A stretch of DNA of 64,000 bases from Pedobacter sp. KBW06 (GTDB lineage Bacteria > Bacteroidota > Bacteroidia > Sphingobacteriales > Sphingobacteriaceae). Under the pieces are notes generated by a model. The model saw only the letters and a program-made list of their open reading frames with translations. It was not told the origin of the DNA and did not search any database. A program made the position numbers and the translations under genes. Every line of letters begins with the position of its first letter. The stretch's first letter is position 1. This document shows positions 58,401-63,911 of the stretch, piece after piece. The stretch covers positions 1-64,000 of the forward strand of contig NZ_QAJL01000002.1 of the NCBI RefSeq assembly GCF_003852525.1. The letters are read 5' to 3'.

Positions 58401-60819
58401 CTGCAGGCAACACATCCACCACCTTAACGACATCCGTAGTCAATAAGCTACTTGGGCCATTATTTTTAAGTGTGACCGTATAAGTCAACGCGGCACCCGC
58501 AGTTAGCGGATTCGGCGTAGAAATTTTTGTCACCTCAAAATCGATCACCCGGTTCACATTGGTGATGACGTTTGCAGTATTGTTTCCGGGAACAAAATCA
58601 GTGATTCCCGGAGGATTAGTTACCGTTACGGTATTGGTCATTGCACTGGTTACATTTCCGGCCACCGTACCTGCTATAGTTAAGGTAGTACTTTGTCCGG
58701 TAGTCAGCGTTAAGCCTGTCCAGTCCCCTGTACCGCTGGTATAAGTGCCCTGTGCAGGGGTATAACTTGTCGCCGTGAATCCTGCAGGCAGGTTATCCAC
58801 CACTTTAATGACATCAGCTGCCAACATCGGGCTTGGCCCATTGTTGGTTAGCGTAATGGTATAGGTTAATGCCTGACCGGCATTAACCGTAGTTGGATTC
58901 GAAGTTTTAAGTAGTCCCAGGTCATAGGAACGGTCGATCATTACGCTATAATCTTCGACTTCTCCATCAGTCATGGCTCCTCCCGTTGTTGCCGTAGAAA
59001 TAGGATCCGTCGTCAGACGTAAACGTGCATAGGTCAGTCCGGCACTCAGATTTGCCAAACCGGTCCAGTTCAATACGACTGAAGTTGCATTGTTGGGTAC
59101 ACTGACCAGCAGCCCCTCTGAAGCTTCAAAGGTGCCGTTTTTATTAAAATCAACCCAGGCTGCCATTCTCGCGGCAATACCTGTAGTATTAATAACCGGA
59201 ACAGTCATGCTGTAGCTCGTTGAAGCTGCCGTAAGTACCGGCAGTGTCGTAAAAGCATCTTCATCCAGCCCATCACCATTTGTGCCATTGGCATTCGCTC
59301 CGGCTGCAACAGACTGACCATCAAGCTCCCCATCTGTGGTTGCACCGATCCGGAGTCTGTTGTCCAGGGCATGTCTTGGCCCGTTGTCAATCAGCCGGGT
59401 TCCATAACTATTTGGCGCGTCGCCAAAATCAAGCGGTAAAATTTGTAAAGTATAATCTTCGACTTCTCCGTTACTGATGACAGATTCCGGAGTCGCGGTA
59501 TTGAGTACCAATGCGATGGTATTGGAAATTCTGAAACGGGCATAGGTCTGCCCCGCCACCAGTCCGGATAAACCATTCCAGGTTAAAGTCGCCGTTGTCG
59601 CTCCGTTCGGCACACTCACCTGTACCCCTTCAGCAGCTTCAAAAGTCCCGTTTCTGTTGAAATCTATCCAGCCGACCAGGTTTACCGGAAGCCCTGTTGT
59701 GTTTCCTACAGCAACATTCAGACTATAGGTAGTTGCATTGACACGAAGTCTGGGGAAACTTGCCACTCCATCCTCATCATTTTCTCCGTTCAGGTTATCG
59801 GCATCTGCATTTGTACCTAAAGCAGTGAAAGCTGCCGGGTCAAAATCCCCCGCTATTGTTCCCAGTTTTGGGGTTGGAGGTTTGGTCACTGTTCCCGGAA
59901 CAATCTGTTCAGGATTTGCAATGGATACGGTATTATTCAGAGCTGGTGTAGGATTACCTCCCCCTGTAATGGTAGGGGTAAGGGTATGAACAGGCGAACC
60001 ATAAGTCAATGGTGCATCCGATTTCTCTGTATAGGTCATCAGTCCCAATGCCATAGCGGTAAGCCCGCCTGCCTGAATGGAACAATTGATGGTTAAAGGA
60101 TTTAAAAGACTTGTTCCCGGCTTATCTGTGTATAAAAGCGCGGCATTCTCACTACAATTTAAGCGGACAGTTTTATCCAGATTACTGAAAATAATGGATC
60201 TTGGTGAATTGTTGTTGGTAACGATCCTTTCCAGTAATTTCCAGTCACTTCCATCAGTACTTCCCTGAGTAAACTCCACAGAGGAATCGTCCTCCGCATT
60301 CCCAAAAACCAGTCCGATGTCTGCCGGACTGGTACCTGTGGTCGCATAGGTACGGATCCGGAAGGTCGCATCTGCTCCATCGGGTATGGTGGTAATCGCA
60401 TTTACCAATGTATTATTGGTAGAGGTCCCTCCAATATTGTACAAGCGATCCAGGCGGTCGCCTTGCCATGAACCGGACCGGTAAGGCCTTAACCTTGCCC
60501 CTGCTCCACCTGATGAAAAGACAACATTGTCGATAATTGCCGTAACCACCGTTCCGTTAACCGTAAATGTAAAGGTCTTAGTTTGTCCGGCAGCAAGATC
60601 CAGTCCTGTAAAGTTCAGCCAGTAAATATTGTTCTTATAGAGTCCTGTTCCACCTGTAGCCTGAACCTGAGCTGAGACCTGAGTTGAAAATGAAACCGTA
60701 AAAAACAAAATACATAAGGCATAAAATATCCGTCTCTGGCTTTTAGCAAACGAGCTTATTGTATCATATAAAGAAATAGCTGAATTCAGTATTTGCTTTG
60801 CGTAGAAGTTTTTTTTCAT
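43462..60819 (-). CDS. Giant DUF11-repeat surface adhesin with T9SS type B (CHU_C) sorting domain
   Basis: The 5,785-residue protein has a long n-region, then a signal segment (about residues 31-50, ending VSAQ). Residues 51-315 are a CshA-like or unassigned head; 318-460 and 463-629 are two GEVED domains (both end GEVEDY). From 630 to 5698 there are 39 DUF11-type beta-sandwich modules of about 130 residues, most starting [KT]xGPATxxAG and ending with PAEPG linkers. The last 87 residues (ITPNGDG, NRWGNEVY, GWMFIKR) are the CHU_C/gliding-motility C-terminal domain that directs T9SS export. I see no cysteine in the repeats. It resembles SprB-type adhesins used for surface attachment or gliding, without sequence proof of motility. 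Confidence 0.93.
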   Translation of the reverse strand: MKKNFYAKQILNSAISLYDTISSFAKSQRRIFYALCILFFTVSFSTQVSAQVQATGGTGLYKNNIYWLNFTGLDLAAGQTKTFTFTVNGTVVTAIIDNVVFSSGGAGARLRPYRSGSWQGDRLDRLYNIGGTSTNNTLVNAITTIPDGADATFRIRTYATTGTSPADIGLVFGNAEDDSSVEFTQGSTDGSDWKLLERIVTNNNSPRSIIFSNLDKTVRLNCSENAALLYTDKPGTSLLNPLTINCSIQAGGLTAMALGLMTYTEKSDAPLTYGSPVHTLTPTITGGGNPTPALNNTVSIANPEQIVPGTVTKPPTPKLGTIAGDFDPAAFTALGTNADADNLNGENDEDGVASFPRLRVNATTYSLNVAVGNTTGLPVNLVGWIDFNRNGTFEAAEGVQVSVPNGATTATLTWNGLSGLVAGQTYARFRISNTIALVLNTATPESVISNGEVEDYTLQILPLDFGDAPNSYGTRLIDNGPRHALDNRLRIGATTDGELDGQSVAAGANANGTNGDGLDEDAFTTLPVLTAASTSYSMTVPVINTTGIAARMAAWVDFNKNGTFEASEGLLVSVPNNATSVVLNWTGLANLSAGLTYARLRLTTDPISTATTGGAMTDGEVEDYSVMIDRSYDLGLLKTSNPTTVNAGQALTYTITLTNNGPSPMLAADVIKVVDNLPAGFTATSYTPAQGTYTSGTGDWTGLTLTTGQSTTLTIAGTVAGNVTSAMTNTVTVTNPPGITDFVPGNNTANVITNVNRVIDFEVTKISTPNPLTAGAALTYTVTLKNNGPSSLLTTDVVKVVDVLPAGFTATSYTAANGTYTSANGNWTGLTLANGQSTTLTIAGTVGAAVTTPLTNTVTVTAPAGITDPVPANNTATDVNATQVKPVLLITKLGAANVTAGNVATYTLTITNTGSSNAVNADITDAVPAALTNVSWSTAVAGAALVTTGATGTGNAVNLKANIPAGTGNTVTVTITGTVNPGATGTISNTGTATPAEPNGTGSNSTVNSNVTSTSGVVITKTGPSNAVAGNVISYQIEVGNNGPSNATGIVIADPVPAALTNVSWTTQIAGSSTITAGATGNTSNVNVTANIAAGAANKVTITVTGTVNPAFAGNITNVATATPKESGSTPVSSQVVTAVKKQPVFTVAKTGPATAIAGDNITYTITVKNTGPSNSLSTVITDAVPSAISNVSWTSSVTSGTAVISSGASGTGNAISLNADFSANGTIQIAVSGTINSNATGTITNSATATPAEPGVTPVTSTPVNTVLSAKSGLTILKTAPATLNSGAAISYTITVGNTGPSNATAANINDVIPSEIQGVTWSSSVTGAATITSGATGTGNNLQAVANIPAGTGNKIVFTVNGTVGAAFNGNSVNTASVTATEPGSLSPTSTATTAVSRIPQLSATKNGPSNVIAGDAITYKIIISNTGIGDAIGTTIRDAVPAKITNVNWVVSKTGTASFAGNASNTGNNINFTGNIPAGAGNTIVIDVTGTVLPSATGNFSNMAIVIPTEPVPTVNSNTVVTTISNQSGLVMLKNGPSTAQAGTAISYTLKITNNGLSDAMNASITDAVPTQIKNVSWTSAVQGTATLIGTGAGTGNSVSLNGNIPTGAANAILVTINGTVDPSFSGSISNTGTADPSEVGSPSSSSTVTTQVGRTPVLTITKTGPATLNAGQNISYTIEVTNTSVADAKALVITDAVPAEIGNVNWTASTAGLAGLIGTGTGTGNAISITGNLPAGAANKITITVTGTVAASFNGSLTNTATATPAEPGTTPKSATATTAVSRKPILSIVKAGPATITAGQQITYTVTVSNTGTSNAVAVAIADVIPASIKGVTWTSAVSGTALINTGATGSNNNLAVSADIPAGAANKVTLTIRGTVDPAFSGSIVNTATATPSEAGTTAVTSTTTATASRTPDVSISKTGPATLIAGQNISYTITVNNFSSSDARALVIADQVPASITGVTWSAAVSGTAVINGTPSGSGNAISITGDLPAGSGNVITVTVNGIVSPAFSGTITNTASATPAEPGTVAKTATSTAGISKIPLLSIQKTGPATISAGQQINYTLTINNTGTANADNATITDVVPAGISNVTWSAVADASAVIVGTASGTGNNISVKANIPAGTANVLKVNIQGTVSASATGTISNTGTVTPAEPGTTPGSSTVTTTLKSTPGITLSKSGPSQISAGQTVTYTVIAGNSGPSDATNLSISDIVPAPLTNVSWSTTVEGTASITSGASGTNNNSVLVKGNIAAGAGNRILITISGQVPSSTGSTSFANTATATPAEPGVPPVNSNTITTTINKKVNISAVKSATAALFAGENISYTLEVKNSGPSDALNLLVTDQLPAGILNVSWTTSTTGTASLISGGTGSGSALSLSANIPAGAANAVLVTVTGKVDPSFAGTQLVNVFNVTPSEPGNPAVTSNTTTTLISRKADLQIQKTGPSTVVAGRAINYTITVNNAGPSNANNVSIADAVPAGITGVTWTATAQNGATINGNATGSGNNIAVLAAIPSGAGTVTINVSGTIAANFAGTSLTNTATATPEPGITDPTPATSTVTTTVGRVANVRIIKSGPANVIAGDVITYNLRIVNDGPSDAPGVVILDALNTRVTNATWTATGLNGATVSATNGSGNVNFTAGIPAGTGEVNVVITGTIDPAATPATFTNTATANFPPGSPVTDPDLSSNTSTVPTQVVLQTDLLVSKSGPSTIDIGDRIDYTIEIKNGGISNITNASITDIVPNSVDVTNWTITPSNGATVAGSSAMLSGTGNSIITTGNIPATAPGSMPALIFIRITGTVKTTADATFTNEVVVEANGEKKSAVVTAVNQSTDVYVEKSGPQSVIAGSAITYQLKIGNDGPVNITGLTIADNIPADIKNVVWTSTLFGTATLTGATQGTTNNISTTANIAAGAANYILINVQGTVDAATAGKNITNTAAVTLPPGKSDFNTANNTSSVVTAVTSKSGLSVRKMGPSDAVSGAEITYTVLVSNAGPSNVLQTTITDVVPSNIKNVSWTSAKTGTANITAGATGTNNNNVSLVADIPAGAGNEVTITIKGTIDPGFAGQLLNNAVATPVEPGNPPVTSENVTTNVLNKSGLTIVKSGPSVVDAGGTVQYSVEVSNSGPGNAVAAVITDQVPAGLTNVRWTTATTAGAVVTAGAAGTNNNAVSVTANLLAGAGKLTITIIGDVPANSATGNLLNSAVATPAEPGNPPVTSNEVTTAIVKNVTLSLTKSGPATLNAGEAITYTLAIKNTGPSNATATRLTDVVPADIKVVSWTSTVAGGVVISNGATGTGNNLDLTADIPVNGTILVNVKGTVDPLFAGTLTNTATLTPTEAGETPINAVATTTVKKLTKLLISKSGTANAIAGQVMTYQIKVSNEGPSTALAALITDAVPVQLENVSWTTEVTGGSVITEGTTGTGNALSVKANIPVGQQHEITITVTGKVAASYAGTISNIATVTPADPDNPPVVTPPVETVVVQRPVIVMSKTGPATAVAGGAITYTIEANNTGLSDANNLVITDAVPADIKNVSWTAVVSGNSSINGLNQGSGNAVSLNGNIPAGASNKITITVNGTVDPSFAGTLSNTATATPAEPGNPPVVTPPVTTVVTQTPVIVINKTGPASATAGGAISYVIEVSNTGLSNAKNLAISDILDPAITGATWAATVSGSSTINGAATGTGNVVLNGNIPAGTGNKISITVNGTLNPDFAGKITNIVTGTPSEPGNPPVVSPPVETNVDKKPIIVVTKTGQPTATAGGEVTYTIVVVNNGLSNASGTAIVDDVPAELINVSWTAVQSGVATVITGASGTGNQVRVSGDLPAGNANNKITITVKGTVNPGFSGKINNVATASVPGINVPNVVTPPVETEVGSKPGIVLRKDGPAAAIAGSEITYTITAGNTGLSNAQNLLITDDVPALLSNVSWTSGITGTAAVNSGGSGTGNVIQLTGNIPAGIANTIVITVKGTIDPSFNGNLTNKAIASPSEPGIVPVEATTTAVVSKTPVLAIAKNGPATISAGQDITYTINVSNTGTANADNASVTDQIPVNITGVTWTTTINGAASVLSGAVGNGNNLSVNVNVPAGSANTVLITVKGKVNPSAATDLVNKATVTPSEQGTVPASSTVTTTIKLEPSVSLVKSGPSQISAGQTVTYTLIAGNNGPSDARNLSITDPVPAGLTDVSWSATTEGAATLISGATGTGNAVSVKGDINAGAANRILITITGKVPGSAPAGVLTNTATATPSEPGIPAVPSNTITTTVDHKLNIRAVKSAPTSIAAGERISYTLEVFNDGPADAANLVINDAIPAGILNVSWTTSIAGTASIVANGTGSGTAVNPRVNIPAGTGNSVTVLITGDVDPGYAGATLKNSFTATPSEPGNPAVPSDEVTTNVVKTADIQIQKTGPSTVVAGSAISYTINVKNAGPSNAGTVNIADVIPVGLTGVNWTATAQNGAAITGANTGTGNINLNASIPAGNATVQILVTGTVDAAYAGSSLVNTATATPGAGITDPTPATSTVTTTITRVANVRITKSGPADIAVGEMMTYNLRIVNDGPSDAIGVLIKDMIPGNLEAGATWTATLTGAATVSAANGTGDIDITGNIPAGTGIISIDIRAKVKANNPDKTAFTNTATAFFPVGSPITDPELSSNTSTVPTIVNNDPVLRVSKSGPSTVNIGDPINYKIIIRNGGAGNITNADISDPVPADVAVSSWVATQTGGATIIGTGTGTGNNISFKADIPADNDPLTAITIDIQGTVKATAGATFTNTVTVTANGERKSSVVTAVNQSTDLKIEKTGPQAVTSGSDINYTLKVSNQGPIDVAGLIITDNVPVEVGQISWTAQAFGAASLTGASSGTSNAVLTQANVPVGAANYILINVNGVVNANTPSGSISNVASVSTPNGVADFNPANNTSQVNTQISSVSGLSISKSGPQTGVSGSAITYTIKVKNSGPSNAAQAQIKDLVPAGVTAVSWTATSAGTAVINSGAAGTGNTVTVSANIPAGAANEINITINGTIDPGFSGQLLNNATVTPSEPGNPPVTSGDVTTTVSNKSSVRILKSGPTSIEAGKVVNYTLELSNAGPGNAMNVDVADAVPAVLTGVSWTATANSAAVIRSGATGTGNAVALKVDLPAGNGTVIVNITGLVPANAANGSISNTATATPVEPGNPAVTSNTVTTAIVNNASLSLLKSGPATLNSGESISYTLRISNAGPSDALGVKVKDVVPAQVTGVSWTSTLSGGATISSGANGAANNVDLTADLPANGSIIVTINGKVNPTFAGVILNKAALTPADPAKPVINSEVSTTVTNVSNLKISKTGPATIAAGQVMKYQIKVYNTGPGTAQNAVISDVVPAKLTGVTWTAAVTGNASISNGQTGSGNNLSVTATLPSGSNDIITIDITGTVDASFAGKLSNTATVTPVEPGNPPVVTPPVETETTLKPGITIVKTGPAKVSAGAPITYVITAGNIGFSNAKDLVITDNVPSQIKNVSWTTSTAGTAAVTSGASGSGNAISVKGDIAAGAANKLIITITGTVDPAYTGPLSNTATGTPAEPGIPPVVTPPVVTEVSKTPAFAITKTGPAQLKSGDLITYVVEVSNTSFSNADNMVIADLISSDIQNVKWTTAITGTAKIISGGTGSSSNVSVTADLPAGAGNKVILTITGNISKSFTGKIDNTARAFSGAGTVEVSSNTVSTTVDNADFIIPNIITPNGDGSNDTFKIKGLENYPGTQVTIFNRWGNEVYRSANYLNDWDGSQLNEGTYYYLILRKEKSGSTTAFKGWMFIKR
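44508..48811 (-). repeat. Block B of the intragenic duplication (DUF11 modules 27-37)
   Basis: This stretch encodes eleven modules in the same order and kind as modules 12-22 at 50370-54692. Signs that the match is module by module: RVANVRI with TYNLRIVNDGPSDA (modules 16 and 31), GSP[VI]TDP[DE]LSSNTSTVPT at their ends, and ANGE[KR]KS[AS]VVTAVNQSTD (17 and 32). The offset is about 5.88 kb. Boundaries are placed by module starts and are approximate. Confidence 0.8.
50370..54692 (-). repeat. Block A of the intragenic duplication (DUF11 modules 12-22)
   Basis: The partner of the block at 44508-48811, of nearly equal length (about 4.3 kb). Modules 23-26 lie between the two blocks and differ from both. 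Neighbouring modules within a block are less alike than counterparts across blocks, which points to one segmental duplication, not continuous single-module expansion. Confidence 0.8.
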
Positions 60820-61008
60820 AAGCTACAGTTAGAGGGTAAAGGGTTGGAAAATGGCCATAGATCGGGTAGTGACCAGAAGATAAATCGGGAAAGTTTTCTC
60901 AAAAAAAGAAGATAAACGTGATCGGGCAGCAGAAACTGCTGAGAGAGGTATAGGTGTACTCATATTAGGTAGATATGGTATATAATAAATAAAGGTTTTC
61001 AGCGTTAC

Positions 61009-61037
61009 CAAGGATAACTCTTTTATTGCCTTTACAA
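61009..61037 (-). promoter_or_regulatory. Possible promoter of the giant adhesin operon
   Basis: On the minus strand TTG (61035-61037), an 18-nt spacer and TATCCTTG (61009-61016) fit the Bacteroidota promoter with one mismatch in the -7 box. Support is moderate because the -7 box is imperfect. Confidence 0.4.
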
Positions 61038-61274
61038 TCCACGTTCCACCTTTACAGGAACTTCAACCCGCCAATTTAAGGCAATAGTTTCCTCATCATA
61101 TTGTCAATATACAAATTTCTGTACATTTTGTTGTGCATTAACATCTACGTAATTAAATCAGAAAAAGTTTTCAATAAAATTTTACACCAAACACTTTAAG
61201 TTAATTATCAGCAAATTGCGACACAATGGCTCAATTTAATACTTTAAAGACGCATTTTGAATTTCTCCCATAAA

Positions 61275-61314
61275 AAAACAGGCAAGAAAATAAATTATTT
61301 TCTTGCCTGTTTTT
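61275..61314. terminator. Near-perfect hairpin terminator after the DUF1456 gene
   Basis: Two arms of 19 bp (AAAACAGGCAAGAAAATAA and its exact complement) are separated by one A. The GC-rich centre of each arm (CAGGCAAG) with T-rich flanks fits a bidirectional terminator. It lies 17 nt beyond the stop codon at 61331. Confidence 0.8.
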
Positions 61315-61330
61315 AGGGATAAAAAAAATC

Positions 61331-61579
61331 TTAAACTCCTGGCTCAGCAGCAGGTTTAGGCTCCCTTGGTCCTCTTTTATAGATCACCAGTCCATTTAAA
61401 AAATTTCTTAAGATCTGGTCACCGCAAGGTTTAAAATTCGGATGGTCATCGCTCCTGAAAAAGGAACCAAGCTCGCTTTTGGTGATCTTAAAGTTCACCA
61501 ATTCCATAATTTTAATGATGTCATCATTTGTCAATTCCAGCGCCACGCGCAGTTTTTTAAAAATATCGTTATTGCTCAT
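61331..61579 (-). CDS. DUF1456 family protein, single-repeat form
   Basis: The 82-residue protein starts MSNNDIFKKLRVALELTNDD and continues IMELVNFKITKSELGSFFR and ILRNFLNGLV, the DUF1456 (YehS-like) repeat. Family members normally carry two such repeats in about 150 residues; this one has one plus a proline-rich tail. It may work as a dimer. The role of the family is unknown. It lies 51 nt after the RNA helicase gene on the same strand and may be co-transcribed. Confidence 0.85.
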   Translation of the reverse strand: MSNNDIFKKLRVALELTNDDIIKIMELVNFKITKSELGSFFRSDDHPNFKPCGDQILRNFLNGLVIYKRGPREPKPAAEPGV

Positions 61580-61630
61580 TTTTTTGAACTTTATGTATTA
61601 AATTCAGATCAGTCATTAATTTCCAGCGAC

Positions 61631-62935
61631 TTACATCGCGATCTCAATTTTAACCTTTTTATTTTTGATCTTTTCATTGGCTAAAGTACCAAGAACACGA
61701 CCTACCATATTCCTTTTTATCGCCACATAAGAAGCCTGGTCTTTCACTTCGATCAAGCCTACATCTTCCTTTTGCAAGCCTCCTTTTTTCAATAGCAAAC
61801 CGACAATATCAATTTTATTGACTTTATCCTTTTTGCCCGCAGCAATGTAAAGTGTCTGCCATGGACTGTCTTTAGGCAAAGCAAAATTTCCCTTTAGGTT
61901 TTCCGTTTCAATATCGCCCTTCAGGAAAGGATATTTTTCATCGTCAGCAATCACCAGATAAGCGGTTCCCTTTGCATTCATACGGGCTGTACGTCCGTTA
62001 CGGTGCAGAAACGCATCTTCGGTATAAGGCAATTGGTAATGAATAATGTATTCTACTTCCGGAATGTCCAGTCCACGCGAAGCAAGATCTGTAGTGATCA
62101 GGATCCTGATGCTTCCATTTCTGAATTTCAGCAAAGCACGTTCCCGCTCGTCCTGCTCCATACCACCATGAAAAATGTCATGTGCCAGGTCTTTATCAAT
62201 CAGCAGGTCACTGATCCTGTCTACTGTTTCCCGGTGGTTACAGAAAATAAGGGTTGTTTTATTGCCAATCTTGCAGATCAGTTGAAACAAGGTATCCAGT
62301 TTATCTTCCGCTGTAGTGAATACTTTTTTAAGTTTCAGATCCGGCGCTACTTTCACATCCTTCAAAAAGTCGATCTCCACTGCTTTCTTAACTCCGGTAA
62401 ACGCGGGGATTTCTTCCATAGCTGTAGCTGAAGTCAGAATCCTTTGCTTTAAAGAGAGTAATTTAGAAATGATATAGGACATATCTTCCTGGAAACCAAA
62501 TTCCAGTGCTTTATCAAACTCGTCCAGTACCAGAGTATGGATTGGTGATTCATCAAAGTTTTCATGACGCAAATGGTAAGCAATCCTTCCCGGTGTACCG
62601 ATGAGTACTGCAGGTGGTTGCTCAAAGTTGTTTCGTTCCGTTCTCACAGGGTGACCTCCATAACAGCAGTTCACCTTAAAACCTGTCCCCATCTGTTTGA
62701 ATACCTGTTCAATCTGTAAAGCAAGTTCACGCGAGGGAACAAGGATGAGGGCCTGAACGCCCTTAGTATCTGCATTGAGGTTCTTCAACAGCGGAAATAA
62801 AAACCCTAAAGTTTTTCCCGATCCTGTAGGTGCCAATAATACGACATCACTCCCTTTTCCGGTCGCTACAAGCGATGCCTGCTGCATCTCGTTCAAAGAA
62901 GTAATTTTTAATTTCTCCAGTATCTTTTCTACCAT
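61631..62935 (-). CDS. DEAD-box-type RNA helicase with DbpA-like RNA-binding tail
   Basis: The 434-residue protein has helicase motifs Q (about 10-16), I (APTGSGKT, about 35-42), Ia, II as DEFD in VLDEFDKALEFG, III as SATA, and VI in HRNGRTARM. The last 70 residues (KIDIVGLLLKKGGL, then DQASYVAIKRNMVGRVL) match the DbpA RNA-binding domain, which targets 23S rRNA, so a ribosome assembly role is likely. The motif II variant DEFD replaces DEAD. A promoter box lies 8 nt upstream of the start codon, so the leader is very short. Confidence 0.92.
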   Translation of the reverse strand: MVEKILEKLKITSLNEMQQASLVATGKGSDVVLLAPTGSGKTLGFLFPLLKNLNADTKGVQALILVPSRELALQIEQVFKQMGTGFKVNCCYGGHPVRTERNNFEQPPAVLIGTPGRIAYHLRHENFDESPIHTLVLDEFDKALEFGFQEDMSYIISKLLSLKQRILTSATAMEEIPAFTGVKKAVEIDFLKDVKVAPDLKLKKVFTTAEDKLDTLFQLICKIGNKTTLIFCNHRETVDRISDLLIDKDLAHDIFHGGMEQDERERALLKFRNGSIRILITTDLASRGLDIPEVEYIIHYQLPYTEDAFLHRNGRTARMNAKGTAYLVIADDEKYPFLKGDIETENLKGNFALPKDSPWQTLYIAAGKKDKVNKIDIVGLLLKKGGLQKEDVGLIEVKDQASYVAIKRNMVGRVLGTLANEKIKNKKVKIEIAM

Positions 62936-62942
62936 AATGGCA

Positions 62943-62950
62943 CAAAGATA
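62943..62950 (-). promoter_or_regulatory. -7 promoter box of the RNA helicase gene
   Basis: On the minus strand TATCTTTG lies inside CCTTATCTTTGTGCC, the same 15-base string found before ettA. Transcription would begin about 4 nt before the ATG at 62935. I do not see a TTG at the usual -33 distance. Confidence 0.55.
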
Positions 62951-62954
62951 AGGC

Positions 62955-63173
62955 TTAAAATTTCAAATACTTCTTCCTCAAGTGTTTCATCGAGCTATTT
63001 AATTTCACATCCAGGTTCATCAGCATATTTCCACGTTTAGAAATCCAGCTGTTCATTTTACGGTTGACCTTCTTTATCGGCATATATACCTGCTCGTCCA
63101 ATACCTCCCTGTAATCATAAGGAGCCCTGCTTTGTTGAAGTAAATAAAACTCATTTAATAATTCGCTCTTCAT
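62955..63173 (-). CDS. Small basic protein of unknown function
   Basis: The 72-residue product, MKSELLNEFYLLQQSR to HLRKKYLKF, is Lys/Arg-rich with no recognisable family, signal or membrane segment. It lies just upstream of the RNA helicase gene on the same strand, separated by 19 nt that contain the helicase promoter box. It could be a small RNA-associated or ribosome-associated protein. It may also be a spurious call, since length alone supports it. Confidence 0.5.
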   Translation of the reverse strand: MKSELLNEFYLLQQSRAPYDYREVLDEQVYMPIKKVNRKMNSWISKRGNMLMNLDVKLNSSMKHLRKKYLKF

Positions 63174-63437
63174 AATGCTTATATTTAGGTTAACAAACTG
63201 ATCCTTATATTATTGAACGGAAATCCGAAAAGAATTAGTATAACAAAAGAAACCAGAAAAAGGTTTAACACTCAAAAAAGGCCTTTCCAACTCAAATTCG
63301 CAGGAACAGACATGCAATCTGTTGAAAATTAAGGATTTGTTAGCAATTAAACAATAAATAATTAACCGCTTTTTAATTTAATCAACTTATTTTTAGGAAA
63401 CCTGAATACGGGTTGTTCACCATAACACCAATAACGT

Positions 63438-63911
63438 ATGAACTGGAAGAAATTTAGCGGCGAGGTGATCCACTCGTCAATTTTAGAAGAAGTAGAACAA
63501 GCCATCATCAGGGAAACTGAAAAAGGGTTCCATCTCAAGGTCTGTATCGGTACAGACTCACAGGTAAAAGGTCCTGTAACTGATTTTGCCACTGTTATCG
63601 TTCTGTTAAGAGAACACCACGGCGGCTTCATGTACATTCATCAGGAAAAAACCCTTCAGAAGATGAGCATTAAGGAAAGAATGCTGGTAGAAGTACAGAA
63701 ATCCATTGAGACCGCCTATTCTGTTTGCGACCTGCTGGACCTGTACGATGTAGATCTGGAGGTACATGCCGACATTAACACCAATCCGATGTTTAAATCT
63801 AACAAAGCTTTAAACGAGGCAATGGGTTATATCTTAAGCATGGGCTTTATTTTTAAAGCAAAACCTGAAGCTTTTGCCAGTTCTACCTGCGCGGATAAAA
63901 TGGTACATTAA
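63438..63911 (+). CDS. YkuK (DUF458) family ribonuclease H-like protein
   Basis: The 157-residue protein shows the YkuK pattern: KVCIGTDSQVKG (about residues 34-45, first acidic residue of an RNase H-like fold), TDFATVIVLLREHHGGF, and VHADINTNPMFKSN (about 113-126) with later acid residues. The fold suggests nucleic acid hydrolysis, but the substrate is unknown. It is full length for the family and ends next to a convergent partial gene. Confidence 0.9.
   Translation: MNWKKFSGEVIHSSILEEVEQAIIRETEKGFHLKVCIGTDSQVKGPVTDFATVIVLLREHHGGFMYIHQEKTLQKMSIKERMLVEVQKSIETAYSVCDLLDLYDVDLEVHADINTNPMFKSNKALNEAMGYILSMGFIFKAKPEAFASSTCADKMVH

Larger units (their letters stand above)
60820..61330. other. Non-coding leader region of the giant adhesin operon
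   Basis: No gene is visible in this 511-base gap. It contains a promoter-like pair for the minus strand (61009-61037) that would give a leader of about 185 nt, and the terminator hairpin at 61275-61314. Between about 61080 and 61260 the sequence is AT-rich without further recognisable motifs. Confidence 0.6.

Noticed and set aside
43658..60268. Dozens of open frames of 60-260 codons on the plus strand opposite the giant adhesin gene.
   Set aside because: They share one antisense register that follows the repeat period, begin without ribosome sites, and have repetitive Val/Pro/Ala-rich products. They are a by-product of the repeat codon use on the minus strand.
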